Assembly: GCA_963814985.1 (NCBI GenBank)
Contig: CAWFFV010000101.1
Span: 181,122 to 245,121, forward strand
DNA from: CAWFFV01 sp963814985
GTDB taxonomy: Bacteria > Chloroflexota > Ktedonobacteria > Ktedonobacterales > Ktedonobacteraceae
Direction: 5' to 3'
Length of the DNA: 64,000 nt
Positions 28,397-36,367 of the stretch are shown one piece after another. Position numbers and translations under genes: made by a program. The notes under the pieces were generated by a model. It was not told where the DNA came from. It saw only the letters and a list, made by a program, of their open reading frames with translations, and searched no databases. The stretch's first letter is position 1. Each line of letters starts with the position of its first letter.

Positions 28397-28741
28397 ACTA
28401 TTCAGGTCCCCTTTTCCTAATTCCTCAGCGCCACAGGCGCTTCGTAGGTCATGAGTCATCCCGAAATTTTCCGAGGCATGAAATGCCCTTTTTACCTGTT
28501 TGGCAAGCGGGAGTGCAGAGGGCGGCAGCCTTCTGCCGGGGTTTGGGGTGCCCCCGAAAAACACCTTTTCCTTCTTTTGCTCGCCGCCTGCGGCGGAGAG
28601 AGAGGAAGAAGAAGCTATTGGGGACACCCCAAGCCCCGGCAGGGAAACCCTGCACCCCCGGTTTTGGGAACTTTTTCAAAAGTTCGGGATGACTCATTAC
28701 GAGGGCGAGCCACCGCAGGTGGTGAGAACACCTGAATAGTT
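28397..28741. repeat. palindromic composite repeat, copy 4, with MITE family 1 in place of the palindrome
   Basis: The ends are GTAACTATTCAGGT (28397) and ACCTGAATAGTTAC (to 28741), perfect complements of each other. Hairpin A (CAGCGCCACAGGCGCTTCG) and hairpin B (GAGCCACCGCAGGTGGTGAG) are present. Between them, instead of the central palindrome, lies a complete MITE family 1 element at 28451-28698. This copy defines the true ends of the composite family most clearly. No gene lies in 28742-28987. Confidence 0.8.
28451..28698. repeat. MITE family 1, full-length copy nested in composite repeat
   Basis: About 248 bp with terminal repeats ATGAGTCATCCCGAA and TTCGGGATGACTCAT. The interior closely matches the 1402-1662 copy in the same orientation, including TGGCAAGCGGGAGTGCAGAG, CGCCGCCTGCGGCGG and CCCCGGCAGGGAAACCCTGC. 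The high similarity between copies 27 kb apart points to recent spread. Confidence 0.8.
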
Positions 28742-28987
28742 ACAAAAATACCTCTCCTCCCAGCACACTACGAGGAAGATGTGGCAGAGAAGGAGCAATA
28801 TATGTAAATAGATTTACCTCTGAAACGTGCTACATTGCATAATATCAAATTCTTTGGGTAGTATGTCTCTTTCGGAAACCCAGGACGGAGCCTGGGGGTT
28901 CATGGCCCCTTGGACCTTCACCATTTTCGACGCTCTTCAACAGAATTTGATATCTGTTATTTTGTGTAATTGAGGAGTTATAGGTTA

Positions 28988-29698
28988 ATGACAGCCGATA
29001 AGGTTGCAATTGTGATACCCGCATTAAATGAAGAAGATGCCATCCAACGCCTACTCGCAGAAATTCCCTGTGATTTTGCCCAGTGGATTGTCGTAGTTGA
29101 TAATGGAAGTACTGATAGGACGGCTGCCGTTGCCAGGGCAACAGGGGCTATTGTTGCCAGTGAGCCAACTCGCGGCTACGGGCGGGCCTGCTTCAAGGGT
29201 CTTAAAACTGCGGCTCAATTGGGAGCAGAGGTAGTTATTTTTATGGATGGCGATGGCAGTGACGACCCTACTGACCTTCCTATGATGTTGGCACCTGTCA
29301 GTGAAGGGCATGCAGATTTCGTGATTGGCTCACGTGTTAGCGGACGTTCTGAGCAGGGAGCAATTCCGCCACAGGCCCGTTTAGGCAACTGGTTGGTTAG
29401 CCGCATGATCCGTCTTTTGTATCGCGTACGCCTTCATGACATAGGATCGTTTCGCGTGATACGTTGCACTTCGTTAGAAGCATTACAGATGCACGAGATG
29501 ACCTTTGGCTGGCCCGTCGAAATGGTGGTCAAGGCGGCACGAGCACACTATCGTATTGTTGAGTTGCCCATTCACTATCGACGACGCAGTCACGGTCACT
29601 CGAAGGTTGCTGGCACAGTCGTGGGTAGTATTAAGGCTGCATACTATATGTTGAGCACAACATTCCGTTATGCCAGAACAAGGAGTTCGCATGTCTGA
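28988..29698 (+). CDS. GT2 family glycosyltransferase (dolichyl/polyprenyl-phosphate sugar transferase-like)
   Basis: 236 residues from ATG 28988, with GAGGAG upstream; an in-frame TTG at 28970 overlaps that site and is rejected. GT-A landmarks: VAIVIPALNEEDAI, VVDNGSTDRTA, the metal motif in MDGDGSDDPTDLP, DFVIGSRVSG and a C-terminal PIHYRRRSHGHSKVAGT. No TM helix is present. It opens a three-gene operon in which each gene overlaps the next (8 bases, then about 65 bases). The acceptor is not known; relatives transfer hexoses to polyprenyl phosphate. Confidence 0.87.
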   Translation: MTADKVAIVIPALNEEDAIQRLLAEIPCDFAQWIVVVDNGSTDRTAAVARATGAIVASEPTRGYGRACFKGLKTAAQLGAEVVIFMDGDGSDDPTDLPMMLAPVSEGHADFVIGSRVSGRSEQGAIPPQARLGNWLVSRMIRLLYRVRLHDIGSFRVIRCTSLEALQMHEMTFGWPVEMVVKAARAHYRIVELPIHYRRRSHGHSKVAGTVVGSIKAAYYMLSTTFRYARTRSSHV

Positions 29699-30428
29699 CA
29701 CAGCACTCGTTGTGATAGCTCGCTATCCGGAGCCTGGCAAGACTAAAACACGCTTAGCTCGTACTATTGGTCCTACAGAGGTAGCTCATCTCTACCGGGC
29801 TTTCCTGACCGATCTGGCACAGCGTTTTGTCGGACAGCCCTGGTCTCTCCACTGGGCATACACACCAGTTGAGGTTGATTATCAAGCTTTTGTCGCTACG
29901 CTTGCACCTGCATATGCTCAGCAGATGTACTGCTTTCCACAACAAGGAGAAGATTTCGGCACACGTTTACACAACATCTTTCAGTGGACATCCGCACAAG
30001 GCTTCCAGCGTACCATCCTCATCGGATCAGACTCACCCCATATCAGTCGAGAGATCATCGAACAGGCACAGGCAATGCTTGATAAAGCTGATGTGGTTCT
30101 GGGACCTGCTGATGATGGAGGATACTATTTAATTGCTATGCGCAAACCATACGATGTCTTTAGCGGTATCCCGATGAGTACTGCTGTCGTAGCACAGATG
30201 ACGATTGCAGCTGCCCAACACCAGGGTCTGACAACCCATCTCTTAGAACCTTTATTTGATATTGATGAACTCCCTGACCTGCAACGTCTTGCGCAGTTAC
30301 TCGCAGCTGATAGTACACGTGCACCTGCTACCGCTGCTTATCTAGCCACAATGAGGAGCTTATATGATCACAACACCAGTACGCACTCTTCCACGCTCGA
30401 TCTATATCGAGCCAACCAGTCGTTGTAA
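29691..30428 (+). CDS. DUF2064 / CofC-like nucleotidyl- or glycosyltransferase (TIGR04282-type)
   Basis: 245 residues from ATG 29691 (AAGGAG seven bases upstream), overlapping the previous stop. The family signature at the N-terminus is VIARYPEPGKTKTRLARTIG, followed by FGTRLHNIF, ILIGSDSPHIS and VVLGPADDGGYYLIAM. These are the conserved blocks of DUF2064, related to CofC-type nucleotidyltransferases. Members of TIGR04282 are often annotated as arsenosugar-pathway glycosyltransferases because of gene context. Here the context is a GT2 enzyme and a radical SAM protein, so a three-step sugar-modification pathway is plausible, but no arsenic gene is present. Confidence 0.82.
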   Translation: MSDTALVVIARYPEPGKTKTRLARTIGPTEVAHLYRAFLTDLAQRFVGQPWSLHWAYTPVEVDYQAFVATLAPAYAQQMYCFPQQGEDFGTRLHNIFQWTSAQGFQRTILIGSDSPHISREIIEQAQAMLDKADVVLGPADDGGYYLIAMRKPYDVFSGIPMSTAVVAQMTIAAAQHQGLTTHLLEPLFDIDELPDLQRLAQLLAADSTRAPATAAYLATMRSLYDHNTSTHSSTLDLYRANQSL

Positions 30429-31368
30429 CGAACTCTGTCAGCAATGTCCTCGTACTTTGCTCTCACGTGAGGACGACCGCGACTTGAGCTATGATAACTT
30501 TCGTCACATCGTTGATCAGTTTCCTGTATTAGATCGTGTTGTGCTACACGGACTGGGTGAGCCACTGCTCAATAAAGATCTGCCACGTATGGTCAGTTAT
30601 CTTAAATCAAGAGGAACATACGTTCTCTTCAACTCCAATGGCATTCTTCTCAACGAGAAACGTGGTCAAGCGCTCATCGATGCCGGACTCGATGAATATC
30701 GCCTCTCGATGGATGGTTCGACCCGTGAGACATATGCCCAGGTGCGTGGCGTAGATGCCTTCAATAAAATCTGGCGCAATGTCCGGGCATTTGTTGCTCG
30801 GCAAAAAGCACAGGATGCCAGCAAGCCAGTTGTCTCGCTCTGGTTCACGGCCATGCGCGAAAATCTGCACGAACTTCCAGGTCTGATCGATCTGGCAAGT
30901 GATGCGGGTATTCAAGAGGTGTATATGCAACGCCTCGTTTACTTTGAGGAGGGTCTGGCCGCATCACAGCAATCGCTATTCCGCCGTTCAACATCTGAGG
31001 AGTTAGCGCTTGTGCGCAACTGTGAGCAGACTTGCAAAGAGCGTGGTATCACCTTCAATGCCGCAGGTACCGCTACTCCTATGGAGAGCCTTATCCGCGA
31101 CTTCGGAGAGCGTCCCTGGTCTGGATGTCAACGCCCCTATACGCTAACCTATATCACATCAAGTGGCAATGTACTCTCCTGCTGTTTTGCCCCTTTTGGA
31201 CATAAGAGCGCGAAAGAGTACAAAGAAGAGCGTGTCCTCGGCAATATCTTCCAGGAGCCAATTGCACAAATCTGGCAAGGCGAACGCTATGAAGCTTTCC
31301 GTCAAGCTTTTGAGAGCAATCACCCGGCAAAACACTGCTCACAGTGTGGGCTAAACTGGAGCTACTAG
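30364..31368 (+). CDS. radical SAM/SPASM-type protein
   Basis: 334 residues from ATG 30364, lying inside the end of the DUF2064 gene. The radical SAM cluster motif is CNELCQQCPR (Cx3Cx2C), followed by a GE motif HGLGEPLLN, a strand YVLFNSNGILL and SMDGSTRETYAQVRG. The C-terminus has an auxiliary-cluster region (SGNVLSCCFAPFGH and HCSQCGLNW), consistent with an SPASM/twitch domain that holds extra 4Fe-4S clusters. Proteins of this layout modify peptides or small molecules by S-adenosylmethionine radical chemistry. No precursor peptide gene was recognised nearby. Confidence 0.88.
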   Translation: MITTPVRTLPRSIYIEPTSRCNELCQQCPRTLLSREDDRDLSYDNFRHIVDQFPVLDRVVLHGLGEPLLNKDLPRMVSYLKSRGTYVLFNSNGILLNEKRGQALIDAGLDEYRLSMDGSTRETYAQVRGVDAFNKIWRNVRAFVARQKAQDASKPVVSLWFTAMRENLHELPGLIDLASDAGIQEVYMQRLVYFEEGLAASQQSLFRRSTSEELALVRNCEQTCKERGITFNAAGTATPMESLIRDFGERPWSGCQRPYTLTYITSSGNVLSCCFAPFGHKSAKEYKEERVLGNIFQEPIAQIWQGERYEAFRQAFESNHPAKHCSQCGLNWSY

Positions 31369-31390
31369 CTCGTTTTCATCTCTTTGCCAT

Positions 31391-31445
31391 AAGGTGCCGA
31401 GAATCAGAGTAGCCTTTGTGGTTACCTGCTGATTAGCGGCACCTT
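31391..31445. terminator. bidirectional hairpin between radical SAM and FlgM-like genes
   Basis: AAGGTGCCG (31391-31399) pairs with CGGCACCTT (31437-31445). After an AG/AG internal mismatch, AATCAG pairs with CTGATT, giving an interrupted 15-bp stem with a 21-base loop. It lies between two converging genes and includes the TAA of the FlgM-like gene. Confidence 0.6.
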
Positions 31446-31647
31446 ACTCTATGCCAAGAGTTTTGCGGGCAATAGGAGATTCTAGAAGGCTCTGAGCTAT
31501 GGCTGTGCTGTTGATCTGGTAGGTACCTGCCGCGATTCTGGCTTGCAGTTCTTCGACGTGAGCACGACGCAGTTCCTCATCGTGCGGGGCTATCAACGGT
31601 GTCTCTACAGGCAAAAGACGATCATTCTCGATACAGCTCTGTTTCAT
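31444..31647 (-). CDS. FlgM-like anti-sigma-28 factor (orphan)
   Basis: 67 residues with an AGGAG site upstream of ATG 31647. The second half (VEELQARIAAGTYQINSTAI, AQSLLESPIARK) is the FlgM pattern: a helix, the GTYxxxxxxIA core and an amphipathic last helix that in FlgM binds FliA. The first 25 residues are unrelated and disordered-looking. No flagellar gene or sigma-28 gene occurs in the window. It may bind another sigma factor, or be a stand-alone member of a family common in non-flagellated Chloroflexota; the last point is inference. Confidence 0.72.
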   Translation of the reverse strand: MKQSCIENDRLLPVETPLIAPHDEELRRAHVEELQARIAAGTYQINSTAIAQSLLESPIARKTLGIE

Positions 31648-32009
31648 TTTTGTCGCTCCTGACCTTTGCTCTTTGTTTAAGTGTCGAAACCAATTTTAGG
31701 TAATTTTGCGTTTTATAGCGAGTCATAGCGTTTTTTGCCCCTTACAATGGTTATATGAGCTTGTCACGATCTGCACACCTTCAGCATTTTCCTACCTTTA
31801 ATACAGATCCACAGAGCCTGGGACTGGAGCGCCATCTCAGGGTGTGATCACTCATCGAACCGCTGCTTTCGAAAAAGCCCGCTGATAACTCCATGAATCA
31901 GGCGTCAGAAAACGCTAGATTTTTAGGAACTTTCAGATCAGGTTTTTCTGTATCGTACGTTTCCATAACTGAATTATACAATAGCCACCAAAGTTTATAT
32001 GTAAGTTCT

Positions 32010-32196
32010 TTTTTTACGTTCTCAAAACCGGGGGTCCAGGAGGTTGCCGCCCTCTGACACTCCCGCTTCTCAAACGGCTTGATAAAGGGCGAATTTTGTC
32101 CGGAAAATTCGGGATGACCCATGACAAAACCCACACAAAACGGCTGGCGAACGCCATAGGCACTGAGGAATCAGGAAGAAGAGACCTGGGTAGTTA
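32010..32196. repeat. degenerate MITE family 1 plus half of a composite repeat (inverted), supplying a stop codon
   Basis: 32010-32122 resembles a decayed MITE (CAAAACCGGGGGT, TTGCCGCCCTCTGACACTCC, ending AATTCGGGATGACCCAT). 32122-32196 then reads, on the minus strand, end GTAACTACCCAGGTC and hairpin A (CAGTGCCTATGGCG). The TAA of the MurJ gene (32194-32196) is the TAA of this end. The remaining intergenic DNA 31648-32009 shows no gene. Confidence 0.55.
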
Positions 32197-33804
32197 CGCT
32201 TGCCTGGACGTATCTTTCAGAGGCGAGCGGCGCTGCAAACGCAACATACCTTTATCCGCTTTGACCTCTTTGGAGAGCCGAAACAGCAGGATAAGACAAA
32301 GTAATACAGCTTCTGCCGTTGCTGACCCTGCTAGAGCCAGTGGGATGGCCATGATCACCAGAGGGCCTTTCATAATGCCAAGGAAAAAGACAATGAGGCC
32401 ATAACGTGTGATCAGAGCAAAAATATTGGTACAAAGCGGAGTAAAGGCATCCTTTAATGCATAGAAACCGCTCACAACGAGACTGCCAGCAGCGACTCCC
32501 GGTAGTCCAATAGCATAACCGATGAGGGCCACATTCGTCAGAGCCGACGAGTGTGCGTCAAAAGCACCATGCTCAAAAAGGATTTGTATTGTTGGTTTGC
32601 CCAGCAGGACCAGGATAATGCTCGCAGGAATGGTGAGTAGAATCGAACCACCCATCACTTTTATAGCAGTTTGACGCATCCGTACATAACGACCAGATTT
32701 AGCATGGACCGCCAGATGAGGCAGTAGCGCCTGTCCTATTGCCTGGGATATCAATGCAATGGGCAATGCTTGCAACATTTCAGCATTATGTAAAGCTGAC
32801 AGGCTAGCCTGATCGGGCAAATACGAGGCAAAGTTGGTATCTACTATAAGGCCAATATAGGCAATACCAAGCGAGAGTGCATTAGGACCAAGCAAGCGCA
32901 TAACCTCATGTAAGCCGGGATGTCTGAGGTTCCAGATGAACGTGTAGCGTACGCCCTGTTTCACCAGTCCAGGAATCTGTATCCCAACAAGCAATGCAGC
33001 TGCTGCCAGCACACCATATGTGGGGCCATAGATGCCCACTCCTGGTACAGCCAGTGTGACTAACAAACCACCAATCAACCCAATATTATAGGCAGCAAGC
33101 GCAAGAGCTGGCAATAAGAACTGCCGTTTACTATTTAAGATAGCAGTGACAATAGTCCCCAGCCCCAGGATAAGAGGTTGAAGCAGCATAATGCGTGTCA
33201 GCTCGGAGGTAAGAGCTTGTTCAGAGGGAGAGTAGCCAGGGACCAGGAGATGACTGACAAAAGCAGGAGTCATAAACTCGCCAATAATGATGATTATGGT
33301 AGTGAGAACAAGTATGACATTGAAAACCAGACTTGTCAGCCGCCAGGCCTCTACTTGCCCTTTATCATTCTCATAAGAAAGAAAAACGGGAATAAACGCA
33401 TGACTTAAAGCCCCACCAGCAATCAGGTTAAACAGCGTATCTGGTAGACGTGAAGCAGCATAGTAAGCATTAGCTTCAGGTCCTGTGCCAAAGACAGCAT
33501 TAAAAATGCTTTGACGTATCACACCTAAACCACGCGAGGCCAGGAGTGCTACCATTAACAGGAAAGCAGCTTCTACGATACTGAAACGCCGTAGCGAAAG
33601 GCCTCCATTCAAACGGAAGCTCTTCAGACTAAAGCGGAAGGTCCTTCCTCCCCAAACGTTGCGACGATTGGATTGGGAAACTTCTTTTGTTGGAACGGAT
33701 TTCTCGGGCACTTTATTTTGAGAGTCAGTAGCAGAAACTGACGTATTTAATGTATCAACAGCTTTACGCAGTTTTTGCGAGATATGTTCTCCTCCTCCTG
33801 ACAA
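32194..33804 (-). CDS. murJ: MurJ/MviN-like lipid II flippase
   Basis: 536 residues with about 14 hydrophobic helices after a 75-residue polar N-terminus. MOP-superfamily features include AYYAASRLPDTLFNLIAGGA, SHAFIPVFLSY and VLLGKPTIQILFEHGAFDAH. MurJ moves the peptidoglycan precursor lipid II across the membrane. The start is uncertain: the TTG at 33804 is followed at once by AGGAGGAGGAG, a strong ribosome site that would serve a later start, though no ATG occurs close behind it. The C-terminal tail is basic (KADKGMLRLQRRSPLKD), and its stop lies in a repeat end. Confidence 0.88.
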   Translation of the reverse strand: MSGGGEHISQKLRKAVDTLNTSVSATDSQNKVPEKSVPTKEVSQSNRRNVWGGRTFRFSLKSFRLNGGLSLRRFSIVEAAFLLMVALLASRGLGVIRQSIFNAVFGTGPEANAYYAASRLPDTLFNLIAGGALSHAFIPVFLSYENDKGQVEAWRLTSLVFNVILVLTTIIIIIGEFMTPAFVSHLLVPGYSPSEQALTSELTRIMLLQPLILGLGTIVTAILNSKRQFLLPALALAAYNIGLIGGLLVTLAVPGVGIYGPTYGVLAAAALLVGIQIPGLVKQGVRYTFIWNLRHPGLHEVMRLLGPNALSLGIAYIGLIVDTNFASYLPDQASLSALHNAEMLQALPIALISQAIGQALLPHLAVHAKSGRYVRMRQTAIKVMGGSILLTIPASIILVLLGKPTIQILFEHGAFDAHSSALTNVALIGYAIGLPGVAAGSLVVSGFYALKDAFTPLCTNIFALITRYGLIVFFLGIMKGPLVIMAIPLALAGSATAEAVLLCLILLFRLSKEVKADKGMLRLQRRSPLKDTSRQA

Positions 33805-33877
33805 AGGCCATTTTCTGCGATTATATCAGCCATTTTTATTATTGACTAGCTTTCCTCAAAAAGTACCAGAGCTTTCC

Positions 33878-33912
33878 TCATTCCGAACTTTTGTAACAAA
33901 AGTTCGGAATGA
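33878..33912. repeat. hairpin made of two MITE family 1 ends; possible terminator
   Basis: TCATTCCGAACTTTTG and its exact complement CAAAAGTTCGGAATGA enclose a TAA loop (16-bp stem). The sequence equals the ends of MITE family 1 with one shared base change (G to A) in both arms, so pairing is preserved. It lies 7 bases beyond the stop of the 62-residue gene at 33920. Confidence 0.65.
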
Positions 33913-33919
33913 CTCATGG

Positions 33920-34108
33920 TTAGCTTTTGGGCCGTGGCTTATAAATGTTCAGGCCAACCTTGACCTCCTCACGGCCTGGTACAGCAATGTTTCCCTCCGT
34001 ACTGGCAATGGTAATGGATTTTCCGCTCGAAGATAATCCAAACTCCTGATTCAAGTCGACGATGATGACCAGTTTGTTTCCTTCGACATTTATTTGCACA
34101 TTTTTCAT
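33920..34108 (-). CDS. small conserved-looking protein, unknown function
   Basis: 62 residues with an excellent AAGGAGAT ribosome site eight bases before ATG 34108. It is predicted to be an all-beta polypeptide of alternating hydrophobic residues: MKNVQINVEGNKLVIIVDL, SSSGKSITIASTEGN, KVGLNIYKPRPK. No signal peptide or TM helix. The pattern suggests a compact beta-sandwich or a binding module, but no family can be named with confidence. Followed immediately by a MITE-derived hairpin. Confidence 0.7.
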   Translation of the reverse strand: MKNVQINVEGNKLVIIVDLNQEFGLSSSGKSITIASTEGNIAVPGREEVKVGLNIYKPRPKS

Positions 34109-34450
34109 TCTAAGAGATCTCCTTTGGATAGTAAATAGACAGCACAGTACCGCTTCAAGTCACTTTCTTCTGCCTCATTCTTACCTTTTCACGAGCATAT
34201 TGTCAAGACAGGAAGATATCCCTTTTAGCCATTTTTCCTATATCTCCCACAAAATCCTGCAAATTTTTGTTCATTCATGTATAGATAAACAAGGTAGTTC
34301 AGTCATGAGGCGGTAAAGATACATTCATCGTATTAGCCTATTGTCACTACCTGCATGCGCCTCTGCTAGCTATTGGCGGATTTCTAATATATAGTATCAT
34401 TATATGTTAACATAACTATTTACTTTGCGCCGAGAAGTGAGGATTGATTC

Positions 34451-35434
34451 ATGTTACCTTTACCAGACAACCACGCAACAGGTCCTCTTGTTCAAATGAA
34501 CGAGACACTGTCTAACACAGCACCTCAGCCTGTGCAATTACAGAGATTACCGCCGTATACTCCCAATACTGATCACCTCTCCACCAACATGCCACGTACG
34601 ACAGGCTATCTCTCAGGTCCTCTCCCCCGTACCACAAGACAACTTCCAAGTACAGGAGTCTTCACCTCCAAACTTCCAACACTGATCCCTGCAACCGAAA
34701 AACGAACACCTCGCTTACCAGATACACGCTCCCCACGACGTCACCGACCACTTGTGTTGATCAGTGTCATGGTCAGCAGCATAGCAATACTTCTACTCGG
34801 CACATTATCTTATGTTACACCGCTGGGGGGAGATGGACAACACCCACAAAGTATCGCGCAATTTATCACTAAGATCTTCTCAACAGGAGCACAAAGCTCG
34901 TTTATTCCCTCGCAGCACCCCACAATATTCCCAACAGCGGCACCATCTCTAATGAGAGGCGAAGGCTACTGTGGAGGAACTGACATCTGGGGCGTATGTG
35001 CAAAAGCCACGACTAGTAGTGGCGTAATGGGAACGGGTGTGATGCAGAGGCCAATTGCTGGAGCTGTCATTACACAGGTATTCGCTAATCCCGAGTATCA
35101 GCGCTGGTGTGGCTGCACAAAACCGCACTCAGGCATTGATCTGGCGGCACCTTACGGCACACCTGTCACTGCATCTGACAGTGGGCAGGTGATTTGGGTA
35201 GGATGGGATTGGTCAGGACTGGGTTGGGCAGTCAAAATTAGTCATGGGAATTACGTCGCGACGATCTATGGGCATCTTGCAAGTTACAAGGTAATGGTTG
35301 GTCAAAATGTGACAAAGGGACAGGTGATTGCTTATGAGGGGAGCACAGGAGATTCAACTGGTCCACATGTTCACTTTATGCTGCTCATCAATAACACCTG
35401 GGTTAATCCAGCACAGTATATGCAATTACCTTAA
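34451..35434 (+). CDS. membrane-anchored M23 (LytM) metallopeptidase
   Basis: 327 residues. A Pro/Thr-rich cytoplasmic segment of about 98 residues is followed by one TM helix (PLVLISVMVSSIAILLLGTL), a Ser/Pro/Gln linker and a LytM domain at about 200-325. The zinc ligands are visible in HSGIDLAAPYGTPV (HxxxD) and in GPHVHFML (HxH), with the conserved YGHLASYKVMVGQNV block between. It would cleave peptide cross-links in peptidoglycan at the outer face of the membrane. It is monocistronic. 34109-34450 upstream is AT-rich and holds no gene. Confidence 0.88.
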   Translation: MLPLPDNHATGPLVQMNETLSNTAPQPVQLQRLPPYTPNTDHLSTNMPRTTGYLSGPLPRTTRQLPSTGVFTSKLPTLIPATEKRTPRLPDTRSPRRHRPLVLISVMVSSIAILLLGTLSYVTPLGGDGQHPQSIAQFITKIFSTGAQSSFIPSQHPTIFPTAAPSLMRGEGYCGGTDIWGVCAKATTSSGVMGTGVMQRPIAGAVITQVFANPEYQRWCGCTKPHSGIDLAAPYGTPVTASDSGQVIWVGWDWSGLGWAVKISHGNYVATIYGHLASYKVMVGQNVTKGQVIAYEGSTGDSTGPHVHFMLLINNTWVNPAQYMQLP

Positions 35435-35475
35435 TGCAATGTGAACGAAAGAGCCAGGATAAAAGGAAAAATAAA

Positions 35476-35496
35476 GGCTGGCGTCAGTAGCCAGCC
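35476..35496. terminator. bidirectional terminator between M23 peptidase and KGG genes
   Basis: GGCTGGC (35476-35482) pairs with GCCAGCC (35490-35496) over a 7-base loop. The stem is flanked by ATAAA on one side and CTTTAT six bases off on the other, so a T-rich run follows the stem on the plus strand less strictly. Placement between convergent stops supports it. Confidence 0.6.
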
Positions 35497-35502
35497 TCAA
35501 CT

Positions 35503-35700
35503 TTATGCCTGAACACTATATTTTGAACGGCGGCGACTGATAGATCCGCCTTTACGACCTGCGGCCTGTGCCTCTTCACTGGTCCATTTGTGAGCGGTGC
35601 CAAGAGCATGGGCAGCCTTACCACCCTTACTAGCAATTTCACGCTTTTTCTCTGGACTCATCGATGCGAAGCCTCTGCCACGTCCTTTTTGTGTCTGCAT
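35503..35700 (-). CDS. KGG-repeat stress-related protein (GsiB/YciG type)
   Basis: 65 residues with AGAAGGAG upstream of ATG 35700. Two KGG motifs occur in the typical spacing: GFASMSPEKKREIASKGGKA and EEAQAAGRKGGSISRRRSK. Such small, basic, glycine-rich hydrophilic proteins accumulate under stress or starvation in Bacillus and enteric bacteria. Function in detail is unknown. Confidence 0.88.
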   Translation of the reverse strand: MQTQKGRGRGFASMSPEKKREIASKGGKAAHALGTAHKWTSEEAQAAGRKGGSISRRRSKYSVQA

Positions 35701-35859
35701 TGTTCCTTCTCCTTCTAGTTATTTCAGGCCTTGTCTTCCTGACGAAGTCATTCACTAAAGTACAAAAACAGTACGATCTCCCTGCCTCTCTCCATACAAA
35801 CCCGATATCGCTGTAGGAGAGGCCGTACTCATCTATGACTCTCCCTATTAACACGACTC

Positions 35860-36367
35860 ATCCGATAGTTCGGATACATACCAGTTTGGATATTTTCCCC
35901 TTCTGGTTCAACCAGCAAAGTGCTCTTTTGTCTGTTTTGTCATAAGCAACTATGACTGTCGAAATGAGCCGCAACACGGCTACTCACCAGATCTCAGAGC
36001 CATTCATATGGAGTGAAATACATTTGGGATGTCAGGATCACAAAAACCTGAATAGTTTCCCTGCTCTCTCAAGCAGATACTAATCAATGACGATCACAAA
36101 GTACAGCATAACAGGTGGGGTACCTCAGAACAAGTCAACAGTAAAAAGTTTCAGCATTCTTTAAGGTAGGCTCAACCGCTTTTAAGGAAAGGTTGAGTTC
36201 TCCTTGTTGTTATTTGCCGAGCGTGATTTTCTGTCACCTGCCAATGCCAATATTCGTGTAGGAAGTGCCGAACATGAGTCGTGTACGACATGATGGCGTA
36301 ACAATTTCTGCCATGATGGCTTGAGATATATTCAGGAAAGAGAAGAAACGCCGAAAAAGGAGTAAAA
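35860..36367. other. 500-base region without a supported gene
   Basis: Short frames exist but none has a ribosome site plus recognisable protein. One isolated composite-repeat end, ACCTGAATAGTTT, lies at about 36047-36059. An inverted GGTTGAG/CTCAACC pair lies near 36170-36190. Confidence 0.5.

Noticed and set aside
33792..33837. Short leader peptide (MAFVRRRRTYLAKTA) overlapping the MurJ start
   Set aside because: An ATG frame exists beside the AGGAGGAGGAG run, but it lacks its own ribosome site and nothing else supports translation.
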